Counted from the stretch's first letter, positions 33,022 through 43,403 are shown. The stretch is 64,000 bases of DNA from UBA4742 sp963785815 (GCA_963785815.1 CAWAWN010000001.1:1426001-1490000); one strand, 5' to 3'. Translations and numbers: made by a program. Notes: generated by a model from the letters alone, not told the origin.

Positions 33022-33759
33022 CTAAGCGGGCTGCAGGCCGGCCAGGGCGGCGCCGACCTGGTCGGCCAGGGCCACCGCCACCAGCAGCCGGTCCTCGCCC
33101 AGCACCAGGCCGGGCGTCGGGATGAGCGTGAAGGTGCCCACCACCCGCCCCTGGCCGTGGGCGGCCAGGGTCACGCCCTTGGTGGGCAGCCCCAGCGATT
33201 CGGTGCCCCAGCCGAGGTCGCCCCAGCGCACCCGACCGTCGTGGTCGAGGGTGGGCAGCTGCTCGTCGGCCACCCCACTCGAGAAGCGGCAGTCGCGCAG
33301 GAACAACAGATCGCGCAGCTCCAGGGACACGGCCAGGATGAGGTGGTCGACCGATTCGCCCTGGGCGGCCAGCTCGGCCGCGTAGTGGATCCGGCCGATG
33401 TCCTCCCGACCTCGTCGGGCCTCGTCGCGTTGGCGCAGCGCCCACGATGCCAGCTGGCCCACGGCCAGGCCCACCACCAACAGCAGCCCGGCGGTGAGCG
33501 CGTCCTCGCCGTTGGCGATGCGGGGCGAGTTGTACGGGACGGTGAAGAAGAACTCGTACCAGAACGCGGCTGACACCGCGGCCAGGGCGGCGGCCACCCG
33601 ACGGCCGGTGATGGCCACGGCCACCACCACGACCACCAGGATCAGGGCGACGTTGGTGTGGGCCAGGTGGTTGCGCAGGGGCACCAGAGCCAACGCCACG
33701 GCCGGCGGCGCCACCACGGCCGCGCCCAAGGCCAGACGATCGACCGTGGTGCGTTCCAT
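33022..33759 (-). CDS. Orphan DUF4118 (KdpD-like) membrane protein with GAF-like tail
   Basis: This 245-residue protein has the four-helix DUF4118 module found in KdpD (LALVPLRNHLAHTNVALILV, then AAVSAAFWYEFFFTVPYNSP, the FFFTVPY signature). A cytoplasmic GAF-like segment follows (RDLLFLRDCRFSS to LVAVALADQVGAALAGLQ). It has no kinase, receiver or ATP-binding domain. Near the kdp genes it may act as an accessory sensor or a remnant of a second KdpD. GGAGG lies 2 bases before the ATG, unusually close. It shares upstream words with the kdp operon. Confidence 0.82.
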   Translation of the reverse strand: MERTTVDRLALGAAVVAPPAVALALVPLRNHLAHTNVALILVVVVVAVAITGRRVAAALAAVSAAFWYEFFFTVPYNSPRIANGEDALTAGLLLVVGLAVGQLASWALRQRDEARRGREDIGRIHYAAELAAQGESVDHLILAVSLELRDLLFLRDCRFSSGVADEQLPTLDHDGRVRWGDLGWGTESLGLPTKGVTLAAHGQGRVVGTFTLIPTPGLVLGEDRLLVAVALADQVGAALAGLQPA

Positions 33760-33799
33760 GTCCTCCGGTCTAGCGTTCGCCAGCGCGGCGCGGGCGGGG

Positions 33800-33831
33800 C
33801 TTAGCGAGATCTTGACGCGACATGCGTAACG
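33800..33831 (-). promoter_or_regulatory. Upstream words shared with the kdp operon
   Basis: On the minus strand CGTTACGCA (33831), CGTCAAGA (33817) and CGCTAAG (33806) precede the DUF4118 gene by 41-72 bases. All three also occur upstream of the kdp operon. They could be sites for a common regulator. No -10/-35 pair is obvious. Confidence 0.35.
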
Positions 33832-33849
33832 GCGGCCGGGCGCCGCCGA

Positions 33850-34524
33850 TCAGTTGCCGCTGCCGCCGCCGGTGCCACCCCCGCCGCCCAGCGCGGTGGC
33901 GCCGGCATCGGTGACCCGGGTGGCGGTGACGGTGCCGTCGGAGCCCGTCGAGCCCTGTACCACCAGCGTCTCGCCCGGCTGGAGGGCGCTCACGCTCGAC
34001 GGCACCGTCTTGGTCACGGTGGTGCCCGTCGGCGTGGTGGTCACCTTCACGATGCTGCCGTCGGTCTGGGACAGGTAGATCGTGTTGCCGTCCACCAGCT
34101 TCACGGTGCCCACGGTGGAGCCGCCCCCGAGACCACCGGCGCCGCTGCCGCCCGTCCCGCCGCCGAACCCGGCGAAGGCACCTGCGCCCCGTGCCCCCGT
34201 CGCGCCGGCACCGGCCCCTCGGGTGCCGGTGCCCCCGAAGCGCGACGCCAGGGCCGAGGCCAGGGCCGAGGCCGTGGTGCCCGACGAGGACGACGACCGC
34301 GACTTCTGCAGGCGGACACCGCCGTACACACCCAGCCCAGCCACCAGCAGCAGCGACAGGACCATGGTCAGCAGGCCCACGCGGCGCCGGTGGGCCGGCA
34401 GCTCGAGCTCGTCGTCCTCGGGGTCGTAGGGCGAGTCCCACTCGGTGGGGCCGGTCGGCGGCTCGGGCGGCAGGTCCGGGGTGGGCCCGTCGGCGGCACC
34501 GGGGTCGAGAGGGGTGGCGGTCAT
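33850..34524 (-). CDS. Gly-rich single-helix protein with C-terminal beta domain (DUF5666-like)
   Basis: This 224-residue protein has an acidic Pro-rich cytoplasmic N-terminus, one helix (VGLLTMVLSLLLVAGLGVYG), then a Ser/Gly/Ala-rich extracytoplasmic linker. A strand-rich domain follows (VGTVKLVDGNTIYLSQTDGS, VKVTTTPTGTTVTKTVPSS, LQPGETLVVQGSTGSDGTVT), resembling DUF5666-like OB folds. It is the last gene of the regulator-lipoprotein-efflux operon, 12 bases after the permease. It may bind a ligand outside the membrane. The exact family is uncertain. Confidence 0.7.
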   Translation of the reverse strand: MTATPLDPGAADGPTPDLPPEPPTGPTEWDSPYDPEDDELELPAHRRRVGLLTMVLSLLLVAGLGVYGGVRLQKSRSSSSSGTTASALASALASRFGGTGTRGAGAGATGARGAGAFAGFGGGTGGSGAGGLGGGSTVGTVKLVDGNTIYLSQTDGSIVKVTTTPTGTTVTKTVPSSVSALQPGETLVVQGSTGSDGTVTATRVTDAGATALGGGGGTGGGSGN

Positions 34525-34536
34525 GGCCAGCTCCTG

Positions 34537-35750
34537 TCACTCATAGCGGAGGGCGTCGATGGGCCGCAGGGAGGCGGCGCGGTTGGCGGGATAGATCCCG
34601 AAGAACAGACCCACGGTCAGCGCCACCCCGAAGGCCAGGAAGACCGAGTACGGCTCGACCACCGGCTGCACCCCGACGATCTTGAACCGGCTGCCGATCA
34701 GCCCCACGGCGACCCCCAGCAGGCCGCCGAGCACGCTCAGCAGGATCGCCTCGACCAGGAACTGTCCGAGGATGTCGATCTTCTGGGCGCCGATGGCCTT
34801 GCGGATGCCGATCTCGCGGGTCCGCTCGGTGACCGTGACCAACATGATGTTCATCACCCCGATGCCGCCCACCAGCAGGGAGATGGCCGCCACCGCGCCG
34901 AGCAGCACGGTGAACACCGAGTTGGTGGACTGGCTGGTGGAGATGAGGCTGTCCTGGCTCAGTACCTGGAAGGCGGCGGTGCCGTTCGCCGTCTTGTGGG
35001 CCGAGTTGAGGATCGAGGTGATCTCGGTCGAGGCGGCATCGGTCTGGCTGCGGGAGGCGGCCTGGGCCACGACCTGGTTCACGTCCCCGTTGTCGCCGGT
35101 GATGTTGTCCATGACCGAGGTGATGGGGGCGATGACCACGTCGTCCTGGTCCTGCAACCCGTTGGACCCCTTCGACTTCAACACGCCCACCACCGTCCAG
35201 TCGGTGGAGCCGAACTTCACCTGCTTGCCCACCGGATCGACGCCGGTGCCGAAGAGGTTGTCGACCACCGTGGTGCCCAGCACCACGACCCGCCGGTCGT
35301 TGGCCACGTCGTCCTCGGTGAAGAAGGCGCCGCTGGTGGTGGTGTAGTTGCGGATGCCGGCGATGTTGGGGGTGGTGCCCAGGAACTGCGACGGCGAGTA
35401 GCTGTTGCCGCCGTAGGCGCCGGTGACGCTGTTGGCCGACTTGATGGGCGCCACCTGCGACACGTCCGGGGCGTTGGCCTTGTTCTCGAGCGCGTTGACG
35501 TCCTGCTCGGTGATGACCGGGCGGCTGGCGAACGAGCGGGCTCCGCCCGCCCCGAAGCCCGCGGGCAGCACGGTGAGCACGTTGGTGCCCAGGCTCTCCA
35601 ACTGGTTCTGCACGCTCTGGGACGACCCGTTGCCCACCGCCACGAGCACGATGACGGCACCCACGCCGATGAGGATGCCCAGCATGGTGAGCGCCGAGCG
35701 CAGGCGGTTGGCGTTGATGCCGCGCAGCGCGATGCGCACGTTCTCGAGGT

Positions 35751-35754
<4 letters not shown>
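34537..35754 (-). CDS. MacB-like ABC transporter permease
   Basis: This 405-residue protein is the membrane subunit of a MacB/FtsX-type mechanotransmission ABC system. Helix 1 is in ALTMLGILIGVGAVIVLVAV, a ~200-residue extracytoplasmic MacB-periplasmic-core domain follows (NVLTVLPAGFGAGG to QVLSQDSLI), and three C-terminal helices contain LLVGGIGVMNIMLVTVTERT and REIGIRKAIGAQ. Such permeases export peptides, toxins or antibiotics, or signal through the envelope. Its ATG overlaps the ATPase stop by 4 bases. Confidence 0.94.
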
Positions 35755-36547
<793 letters not shown>

Positions 36548-36551
<4 letters not shown>

Positions 36552-38297
36552 CCGGCTCCTCCTCGACCCAGGCCACCGCCCAGGCCGCCCAGCCCGCCGC
36601 CACCGCCGAAGCGGAAGGTGCCGGTGCCGGTTCCCCCGGTGGTGGTGGCGGTGCGCACCACCTTGTCGCCCTTCTCCAGGCCCGACAGGATCTGTACGTC
36701 GGTGTCGCCTCGCAACCCGACGGTGACCGTGCGGGTCACCTGGGTGCCGTCGCTCTGCAGCACGGTCACCCGGGCAGTGGTCCCGGTGCCCGAGATGGCC
36801 GAGGCCGGCACGTAGAGGGTGTTGTCGACCTCGTCGACCACGATCTCGGCCGTGGCCGACATGCCGGGCTTGAGCCCCGCCACCGGCTGGTTGAGCTGGA
36901 CCGTGACCGGGAAGCTCACCACGCCCCCGCTGGTGGTGGCGGTGGTCGCCACCTGGGTGACCAGCCCCTGCACGGTCACGTTGGGCAGGGCGGTGAAGGT
37001 GACGATGGCGTTCTGGCCGAGCTGGATCTTGGTGGCGTCGGTCTCGGTGAACGAGGCCTGCACCTGCAGGGTGGACAGGTTGGTCAGGGTGATGAAGGCC
37101 GAGGAGCTGGAGCTCGATGACGAGCTGGAGCTGGCGCTCGACGCCGCGCTCAGGGCCGAGGTCGCCGACCCGGCGGCCCCCGAGCTGCCGGATCCGCCCG
37201 TCCCGCTGCCACCCGCGCCGGACCCGGTGCCCGACCCGGTGCCGGACGAGCTGGTGGCGGAGGCGGCGGCCACGGTCGTGCCGCCGCCGCTGACGGTCTG
37301 GCCCACCTGGGCGTTGACCGCGCCCACCGTGCCCGAGGCCGGGGCGAGCAGGGTCGTGTCCGCCAGGTTCTTCTCGTCGTTGGTGACCGTCGTCTGGTCG
37401 TTCACCACCTGGGCCTGGGCCTGGGCCACGCTGGCGGCGTTGGAGGCGGCCTGGGCCGCGCTGGTGGTGCTGGTGGTGGCGGCCGTCGACGCCGGCGCGG
37501 CGTGGGCGGCGTTGAGCCGCGCTCTGGGCCTGCACCACGGCCGCGTTGTCGGCGTTGACCTTGAGCTGGTCCTGGCTGACCACCGCCTGTTGCGAGGTGA
37601 CCCCCGCCTGGGCGGTGTCGACGGCCTGGGTGGCGGTGGCCACGTTGGCGGCCAGGATCGGGCACGACGGGCTGGACGGGTTGGCCGTGCACCCCGCCGT
37701 GGCGTAGGCCGTCTGCGCCGCCGTCAGGTTGGTGCGCGCCGAGGCCAACTGGGCCTCGTAGTTGTTCAGCGTGACCGTGTCGCGCTGGAGCTGGGCCTGG
37801 TCGGCCTGGGCCAGCCCCTGGGCCGCCGACAGGTTGGCCTGCGCCGTGGCCGCGCTCGACGCTCCCGTGTCCGCCGATGAGCCCGACCCACCGCTCGAGG
37901 CCGCCAGCGACCCCGACCCGCCGCTCGAGCCGCCGCCGGCCTGGGCCGAGGCCAGCTGGGCCTGGGCCGAGGCCAGCTGCGCCTGGGCGATGGTGAGCGC
38001 CTGCTGGGCCGACGTGGGATCGATCTTGGCCAGGACCTGGCCCTGGGTGACCGCCTGGCCGGCGCTGACGTCCACCTCGATGAGGGTGCCGGCGTTCTGG
38101 AAGTTGACGTTGAGCTGGTTGGAGGTCTGCACCGTGCCCGAGGCCGACACCGTCGACAGGACGGTGCCGGAGGCGGCGGTGACGGTCACGGGCGTGGACT
38201 TGGCCGACGCCGGCGACTTCACCGCCGTCCAGATGGCCAGACCGGTGCCGACCAGAGCGACCGCCAACCCGGCGTTGACGATTCGGCTGCGCTTCAT
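36548..38297 (-). CDS. MacA/HlyD-type periplasmic adaptor protein (single frameshift)
   Basis: This adaptor links the MacB-like pump to the exterior. N-terminal helix (LAVALVGTGLAIWTAVKS), lipoyl half (AGTLIEVDVSAGQAVTQGQV), a long coiled-coil region rich in Gln/Ala (LTIAQAQLASAQAQL), second lipoyl half (LLAPASGTVGAVNAQVGQTV), beta-barrel and membrane-proximal domains. Long Ser/Gly stretches are inserted in the hairpin. The frame breaks near 37513-37519: one extra base splits the coiled coil; deletion of one G restores QSALNAAHAAPAST. Start ATG 38297 has AGAGGA upstream. Stop overlaps the ATPase GTG. Confidence 0.88.
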
Positions 38298-38313
38298 CAG
38301 GGATCCTCTCGGA

Positions 38314-39053
38314 TCAGCCGACCGCGGCTGTGGTGGTGGAGGTCGACGAGCCCGGCGTGGGCAGCAACGCCTTGCAGACGCCGTAGGCCGCCTGGTACTG
38401 CGGCGAGCTGGTGTCCACGGTGGTGGCCGGGGCCGTGCTCGAGGTCGACGAGCTGGCCGTGCCGCGACCCGCGCCGGCAGCGTGATCCCGTGCGAGCTCA
38501 TGCAGCTGGCGAAGGCCTGGAAGGCGCTGCTGCCGGCGCCGCCCCGACCGCCCAAGCCGCTCTTGGGCCGCAGGCTGGCGCAGGCCTGCTGCGCCTTCTG
38601 GAAGGCCGGGTTGTTGCGGAAGGTGGAGGCCCCGCCCTGGAAGCCTCCAGGTGGGAACGTGCCGGTGGGCGCCCCGGCGCCGCCCGGGCGCCGGTTGCCG
38701 AAGCCGGCCGGCAGGGTGACGCCGTTCTTCTTGAGGCAGGCGGCGTAGGCCGTGAAGCTCGACGCGCCTGACCCGCCCTTGGCCGTGGTGCTGGTGGCGC
38801 CGGAGGCAGTGGTGTTCGCCTTGGAGGTGCCGCAGGCGGACGCCACGACCAGGATGGCCACCCCCAGGAGGGCAGCCGTCCACCGTGCCCGACGACGGTG
38901 GCGATGGTGAGGACGGGCACGGTGGACGACATCGGGTGCCGCGGTCGCGGCAGATCTCGACGCGCGGGTGCGGAACGGGCTCGACGGAGCGGGACGGGCG
39001 CCACGAGCCGGATGGGGTGAAACGGAGGACAGGTGGTCGCGATCGACTGACAT
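38314..39053 (-). CDS. Lipoprotein with duplicated two-cysteine module (single frameshift)
   Basis: This is an exported lipoprotein-like protein with a long basic N-terminal region, helix AALLGVAILVVASACG and lipobox ASAC. The mature part has two copies of one module. Copy 1: AYAACLKKNGVTLP, linker, then NNPAFQKAQQACASLRP. Copy 2: AFASCMSSHGITLP, linker, then SSPQYQAAYGVCKALLP. Each module has two cysteines in the same positions. Relatives with a CMRxxGVPxFPDP-like motif are common in actinobacteria but uncharacterised. The frame breaks at about 38470; adding one G restores LPGAGRGTASS. SD AAGGA precedes ATG 39053. Confidence 0.8.
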
Positions 39054-39124
39054 CAGGGGGGTCCTTTCGCCCGCGTGCTGGCGCGGGTGCCCTACGGGCT
39101 CGAACGCACTTCACCAGCCCCATC

Positions 39125-40738
39125 TCAGGAACCGATGCGGACTCCTTGTGAGTTGCCTGTGAATCCGGCCAGAGGAAGCTCCACCCGGAAGCGGGCACCG
39201 TGCCCGGGCTCGGACTCCACCCAGGCCTGGCCGTGGTGGGAGGCGACCACGGCGGCCACGATGGACAGCCCGAGGCCCGCCCCGGCGCCGTCGCGCACCC
39301 GGGCCGGATCGCCCCGGAAGAACCGCTCGAACACCCGCTCGGAGGCCTCCGGCGGGATGCCGGGGCCGTGGTCGGCCACCTCCAGCTCGGCCAGGCCGTC
39401 GCCGCTGCGCACCCGCACGTCCACGGGCGAGCGGGCCGGGGTGTGGCTGCGCACGTTGGCCAGCAGGTTCCCCACCACCTGGCGCAGGTGGGCCTCGTCG
39501 CCCGACACCACCACCGGGCCGAGCGGCGTCTCGATGCCGATCGGCCGATCGGGCTCGACGGCCCGGGCGTCGGCCACCGCGTCGCGGGCCAGCGCGGCCA
39601 GGTCCACCGGCTCGTCCTCGAGGGCCCGACCCTGGTCCAGGCGGGCCAGCAGCAGCAGGTCCTCGACCAGCTCGCCCATGCGGGCCGCCTCGCCCTCGAT
39701 GCGGCCCATGGCGTCGTCCAGCTCGGGTCCGGCGGGGATCACCCCGGAGCGGTAGAGCTCGGCGTAGCCCCGGATGGAGGTCAGGGGCGTGCGCAGCTCG
39801 TGGGAGGCGTCGGCCACGAACTGGCGCAGGCGGTTCTCCGACGCCTGGCGCTGGGCGAACGCGCCCTCGATCTGGTGGAGCATGCCGTTGAGGGCGACGC
39901 CCAGGCGACCCGCCTCGGTGTTGTCGGGGCCGACCTCGACCCGACGCGACAGGTCGCCCTCGGCGATGGCGTTGGCCGTGGCCGCCATCTCGTCGATCGG
40001 GTGCACGCCGAGGCGGATGACCCAGAAGGCGATCAGGGCCAGGGCCACCAGCACGGCGGCCGTCGAGGCCAGGGCCACGGCGGCCAGGCGGCTGAACGTG
40101 GCGTTGGTCTCGGTCAGCGACACGCCCACCACCAGGTAGCTGCTCTGTCCCCGCAGGTCGACGCGCACCGCGGCCATGCGGTAGGTCAACCCGCTGGAGC
40201 CCTCGGCCCCCACCGTGAAGAACCGGGGGGTCTGGCGGGGCGCGGTGGCCTCCTCGGACACCTCGGCCAGGCCCAGGTGCGGGGTCGACCGCTCGTCACG
40301 CAGGCCCGGCGAGTTGCGCAGGATCTGCCCGTCGCTGGACAGCACGATGATGGTCAGGTCGGTCAACGTGGAGGCGTTGCCGGTGTCGCCGGGGCCCTCG
40401 AAGGTCCGCTCGGGGAACGTGGTCGGCGTCGCGCCGGCGGCCGTCGAGCCGGGGGTGGACGACGGGGTCGACGAGCCCGTGCCGGTGGTGGTGCTGGTGG
40501 ACGACCCGGCCGGTGAGGTGGTGGCGGTGGAGGGCGAGGTCGGCACCAACCCCAGGCCCCGGTAGAAGCGACCGCCCACCCCGCCGGCGTTGGACAGGGG
40601 CACCACGGCGGCGGCGATGCGGCGATCGAGCTGGTCGATCAGCGACCGGTGGACCGACACGGCGATGATGACGTCGGTGGCCACCAGCAGGAAGGTGATG
40701 GCCACGAATCCGATCAGCACCCGATTGCGCAGCGACAT
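39125..40738 (-). CDS. Two-component sensor histidine kinase
   Basis: This 537-residue membrane kinase has two helices (FVAITFLLVATDVIIAVS near residue 12 and LASTAAVLVALALIAFWVI) flanking an extracytoplasmic sensor of about 190 residues with a Ser/Thr-rich linker. HAMP (HPIDEMAATANAIAEGDLSR), HisKA with phospho-acceptor in DASHELRTPLTSI, and HATPase with NLLANVRSHTP and DHGPGIPPEASERVFERFF follow, all intact. It starts one base after the response regulator stop. It is probably the sensor for the lipoprotein-efflux genes downstream. Confidence 0.94.
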   Translation of the reverse strand: MSLRNRVLIGFVAITFLLVATDVIIAVSVHRSLIDQLDRRIAAAVVPLSNAGGVGGRFYRGLGLVPTSPSTATTSPAGSSTSTTTGTGSSTPSSTPGSTAAGATPTTFPERTFEGPGDTGNASTLTDLTIIVLSSDGQILRNSPGLRDERSTPHLGLAEVSEEATAPRQTPRFFTVGAEGSSGLTYRMAAVRVDLRGQSSYLVVGVSLTETNATFSRLAAVALASTAAVLVALALIAFWVIRLGVHPIDEMAATANAIAEGDLSRRVEVGPDNTEAGRLGVALNGMLHQIEGAFAQRQASENRLRQFVADASHELRTPLTSIRGYAELYRSGVIPAGPELDDAMGRIEGEAARMGELVEDLLLLARLDQGRALEDEPVDLAALARDAVADARAVEPDRPIGIETPLGPVVVSGDEAHLRQVVGNLLANVRSHTPARSPVDVRVRSGDGLAELEVADHGPGIPPEASERVFERFFRGDPARVRDGAGAGLGLSIVAAVVASHHGQAWVESEPGHGARFRVELPLAGFTGNSQGVRIGS

Positions 40739-40739
40739 C

Positions 40740-41444
40740 TCAGGGCTTGCGCAAGGCGTACCCGACGCCGCGCACGGTGTGGATCAGCGGAGGCCCCAGC
40801 CCGTCGAGCTTCTTGCGCAGGTACGAGACGTAGGTCTCCACCACGTTGGCCCCACCGCCGAAGTCGTACTCCCAGACGTGATCCAGGATCTGGGCCCGGG
40901 ACAGCACCCGGTCGGGGTTGAGCAGGAAGAAACGGAGCAGCTTGAACTCGGTGGGCGACAGCTCGACGGGCTCGCCGGCCCGCCACACCCGATAGGCGTC
41001 CTCGTCCATCTCCAGGTCGGCGAACTCCAGCCGGGAGTTGGCCGCCGGGTCGTTGCCGGCGCGACGCAGGATCACCCGGACCCGGGCCACCACCTCCTCG
41101 AGGCTGAACGGCTTGGTCACGTAGTCGTCGCCGCCCAGGGTGAGGCCCCGGACCTTGTCCTCGGTGGCGTCGTGGGCGGTCAGGAAGATCACCGCCACCC
41201 GATCGCCATCGGTGCGCATGCGTCGGCACACCTCGAACCCGTCGAGGTCGGGCAGCATCACGTCGAGCAGCACCGCGTCGGGTCGGAAGGCCTTCACCCC
41301 GTCGAGGGCCTCACGCCCCGTGCTGGCCTCGGCCACGTCGAAGCCCGAGTGGATGAGGGCCGAGGTCAGCAGGTAGCGGATGTTCTCCTCGTCGTCGACC
41401 ACGAGGACCCGCGGGGCGCGCTCGGACAGGCTCACCGACCCCAT
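40740..41444 (-). CDS. Two-component response regulator (OmpR/PhoB family)
   Basis: This 234-residue regulator has a receiver domain (VVDDEENIRYLL, phospho-Asp in AVLLDVMLPDLDG, Lys in VTKPFSLEE) and a winged-helix output domain (LSPTEFKLLRFFLLNPDRVL, VSYLRKKLDGLGPPLI). It heads the operon: RR, kinase, Cys-motif lipoprotein, adaptor, ATPase, permease, Gly-rich protein. It resembles TcrA/PrrA-type regulators. Its promoter region is shared divergently with the secreted-protein gene at 41597. Confidence 0.94.
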   Translation of the reverse strand: MGSVSLSERAPRVLVVDDEENIRYLLTSALIHSGFDVAEASTGREALDGVKAFRPDAVLLDVMLPDLDGFEVCRRMRTDGDRVAVIFLTAHDATEDKVRGLTLGGDDYVTKPFSLEEVVARVRVILRRAGNDPAANSRLEFADLEMDEDAYRVWRAGEPVELSPTEFKLLRFFLLNPDRVLSRAQILDHVWEYDFGGGANVVETYVSYLRKKLDGLGPPLIHTVRGVGYALRKP

Positions 41445-41555
41445 GGTGGCGCGAGTTCCTGTGAGAACGCTGTGCGCGGGCAGAGAGCCAGGTCAGAGCC
41501 GGGTGCACCCGGGGCGATCCATGTCCAGCGGGCGACATCCACGTCGATCGACTAC

Positions 41556-41573
41556 GATGAGAGGCCTCTCATC
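41556..41573. promoter_or_regulatory. Perfect 18-bp palindrome upstream of a secreted-protein gene
   Basis: GATGAGAGGCCTCTCATC is perfectly self-complementary. It overlaps TACGAT (41553-41558), a plausible -10 box for the gene at 41597, and lies about 110 bases upstream of the divergent response-regulator gene. It could be an operator or a 5' RNA hairpin. GGAGG (41586-41590) follows as the ribosome site. Confidence 0.6.
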
Positions 41574-41596
41574 GGGCATTGAGACGGAGGGCGATG

Positions 41597-42589
41597 ATGC
41601 TTCGAGCAAAGGCAGTGGCGATCGCGGTGGTGGCGTTGGGGCTGGTCGGCTTCCTGGGCGTCTCGCCCGCGGCGGCCAACCCGGTCACCAACTACACGAC
41701 GGTGTACAACACCGACGTGGCCTACGCCGGGCTGGGCGGCATGCGAGGCACCGACGGCTCGGGCACGATCACGCTGTCGGGCGTGTCCGGGACGGTGACC
41801 AAGGCCCTGCTCTACTGGCACGGTCCCACGAACGAGACCGACCCCAACTCCAACGCCGCGGTCAGCTTCGCCGGCTCGCCCGTCACCGGCACCAACATCG
41901 GCACCTCGTCGTCCAACTGCTGGGACTTCTCCAACAGCCAGGCGTACCGGGCCGACGTGACCTCGCTGGTGCACGGCAACGGAGCGTTCCCCCTGGCCAA
42001 CTTCACCAAGACGGGCGTCGACATCAACGGCGTCGAGCTGATCGTCTTCTACGACGACGGCAACTCGGCCAACAACCGTGACGTGGTGCTGTTCAACGGC
42101 AACGACTCCAACGTGGCCTTCGCCGGTCCGCCGGCCGACCCAGCCGGTTGGGACGTCACCCTCGACGGCATCAACTACACGGCGGGGGCGGCCTCGCTCG
42201 ACATGGTGGTGGCCGACGGCCAGGCCTACCCGGACGGCGCCGTCGTGCTCAACAGCACCACCCTCGCCCCGACGGGTGAGATCTTCGACGGCAACACGGT
42301 GCCCAACGCCTCGGCCTCCAGCGCCAGCAACAGCGAGGGCGGTCTGTGGGACTTCAAGTCGTTCCCGATCACCAGCGAGCTGACGGCCGGCCCGAACACG
42401 CTGCACCTGACCTCGGCCTACGACGACGACTGCCTCTCGCTGATCGTGGCCGCCGTGAACCTGCCGGCCGGATCGGCGCCGAACCAGCCCAGCACCACCA
42501 CCACCGAGGCCACCACCACCACCGTGGCCCCGACGACCACCGCCGCCGCGGCCAAGGCGGTGGCGGCCACGCCGGCCTTCACCGGCTGA
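41597..42589 (+). CDS. Secreted Asn/Thr-rich beta protein (DUF3344-like), possible truncated wall-anchor
   Basis: This 330-residue exported protein has a signal peptide (AIAVVALGLVGFLGVSPAAA). The mature part is a beta-rich domain with ADVTSLVHGNGAFPLANF, VDINGVELIVFYDDGNSANN and NRDVVLFNGNDSNVAF, resembling DUF3344-type surface domains. The C-terminus is Thr/Ala-rich and ends in ATPAFTG, which looks like an LPxTG-type motif with no hydrophobic helix after it, so the sorting tail may be lost. Start ATG 41597 has GGAGG 6 bases upstream. It overlaps the convergent DUF2127 gene by 11 bases. Confidence 0.75.
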   Translation: MLRAKAVAIAVVALGLVGFLGVSPAAANPVTNYTTVYNTDVAYAGLGGMRGTDGSGTITLSGVSGTVTKALLYWHGPTNETDPNSNAAVSFAGSPVTGTNIGTSSSNCWDFSNSQAYRADVTSLVHGNGAFPLANFTKTGVDINGVELIVFYDDGNSANNRDVVLFNGNDSNVAFAGPPADPAGWDVTLDGINYTAGAASLDMVVADGQAYPDGAVVLNSTTLAPTGEIFDGNTVPNASASSASNSEGGLWDFKSFPITSELTAGPNTLHLTSAYDDDCLSLIVAAVNLPAGSAPNQPSTTTTEATTTTVAPTTTAAAAKAVAATPAFTG

Positions 42590-43403
42590 CGTCGACCTCG
42601 GCGCCTGCGGGCGCCGGGCGGTCGACGATCGCCGCCCAGTCCGGACCCTCGCTCAGGGTGGCCTGGCCTCCTCGGAGGCCGAACAGGTGCTTGGCCCACA
42701 GCAGGTAGACGAGCACGACCAGGTTCACCACCAGCGCCCCCGCGCGCAGCACGGTCACCTTGTCGATCAGCTCGAGGATCTCGAAGGGCAGGAACCCGGC
42801 CGTGGCCACCACGGTCAGGTACTCGGCCCAACGCTTCTCGTGCCACAACCCGACCGCCTCGGTGCTCTCCACCACGGCGTAGGCCACCGACGTGATGAGC
42901 AGCACGGTGATCGTCCCCTGGCTGAGGTGCGAGAGGGCGGCGAGCTCGCGGGCCAGGCGCGTGTGGCCCGAGGTGCCGGTGTTGTCGACCACGCCCGACA
43001 GGTCGGTGCGCAGCGACCCCGCCCAGCGCTGGATGCGCCCCAGGTCCAGGCGGACCACGACCAGGGCGATGGCGAGCAGGGTGAACAGCACGCCGTGGAT
43101 CCCCCGCTCGATGGCGATGAGCCGCAACAGGATGGCGTCCTCGAGCGACTTGCCCCGTCGGGGCAGGTCGAGCTCGTCGAGCGGCGGCACCACGTCGAAG
43201 ACCTCCTGACCCGGAGCCGGCACCGCCACCTCGGACCAGTCGTCGCAGCGCAGGCAGCGCACCAGGCGATGCCCGCCGGGGCGGTCGACACCGAGGTCGG
43301 CGTCATCGGGCCCCAGCTCGGCGGCATCGGCGGCCGGGGCCACGTGGCCCCGGATCGAGCAGATCCACCGTTCGTTCGACCACCGCCGAGGCACCACGCG
43401 CAT
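42579..43403 (-). CDS. DUF2127 membrane protein with N-terminal Cys-rich segment
   Basis: This 274-residue membrane protein has a soluble N-terminal third with Cys pairs (ICSIRGH, CLRCDDW) and then the DUF2127 module: helices around GVLFTLLAIALVVVRLDLG, TITVLLITSVAYAVVESTEA and VLRAGALVVNLVVLVYLLWA, with the signature GLWHEKRWAEYLTVVATAGF. The function is unknown. It is transcribed towards the secreted-protein gene, with overlapping 3' ends. Confidence 0.83.
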   Translation of the reverse strand: MRVVPRRWSNERWICSIRGHVAPAADAAELGPDDADLGVDRPGGHRLVRCLRCDDWSEVAVPAPGQEVFDVVPPLDELDLPRRGKSLEDAILLRLIAIERGIHGVLFTLLAIALVVVRLDLGRIQRWAGSLRTDLSGVVDNTGTSGHTRLARELAALSHLSQGTITVLLITSVAYAVVESTEAVGLWHEKRWAEYLTVVATAGFLPFEILELIDKVTVLRAGALVVNLVVLVYLLWAKHLFGLRGGQATLSEGPDWAAIVDRPAPAGAEVDVSR

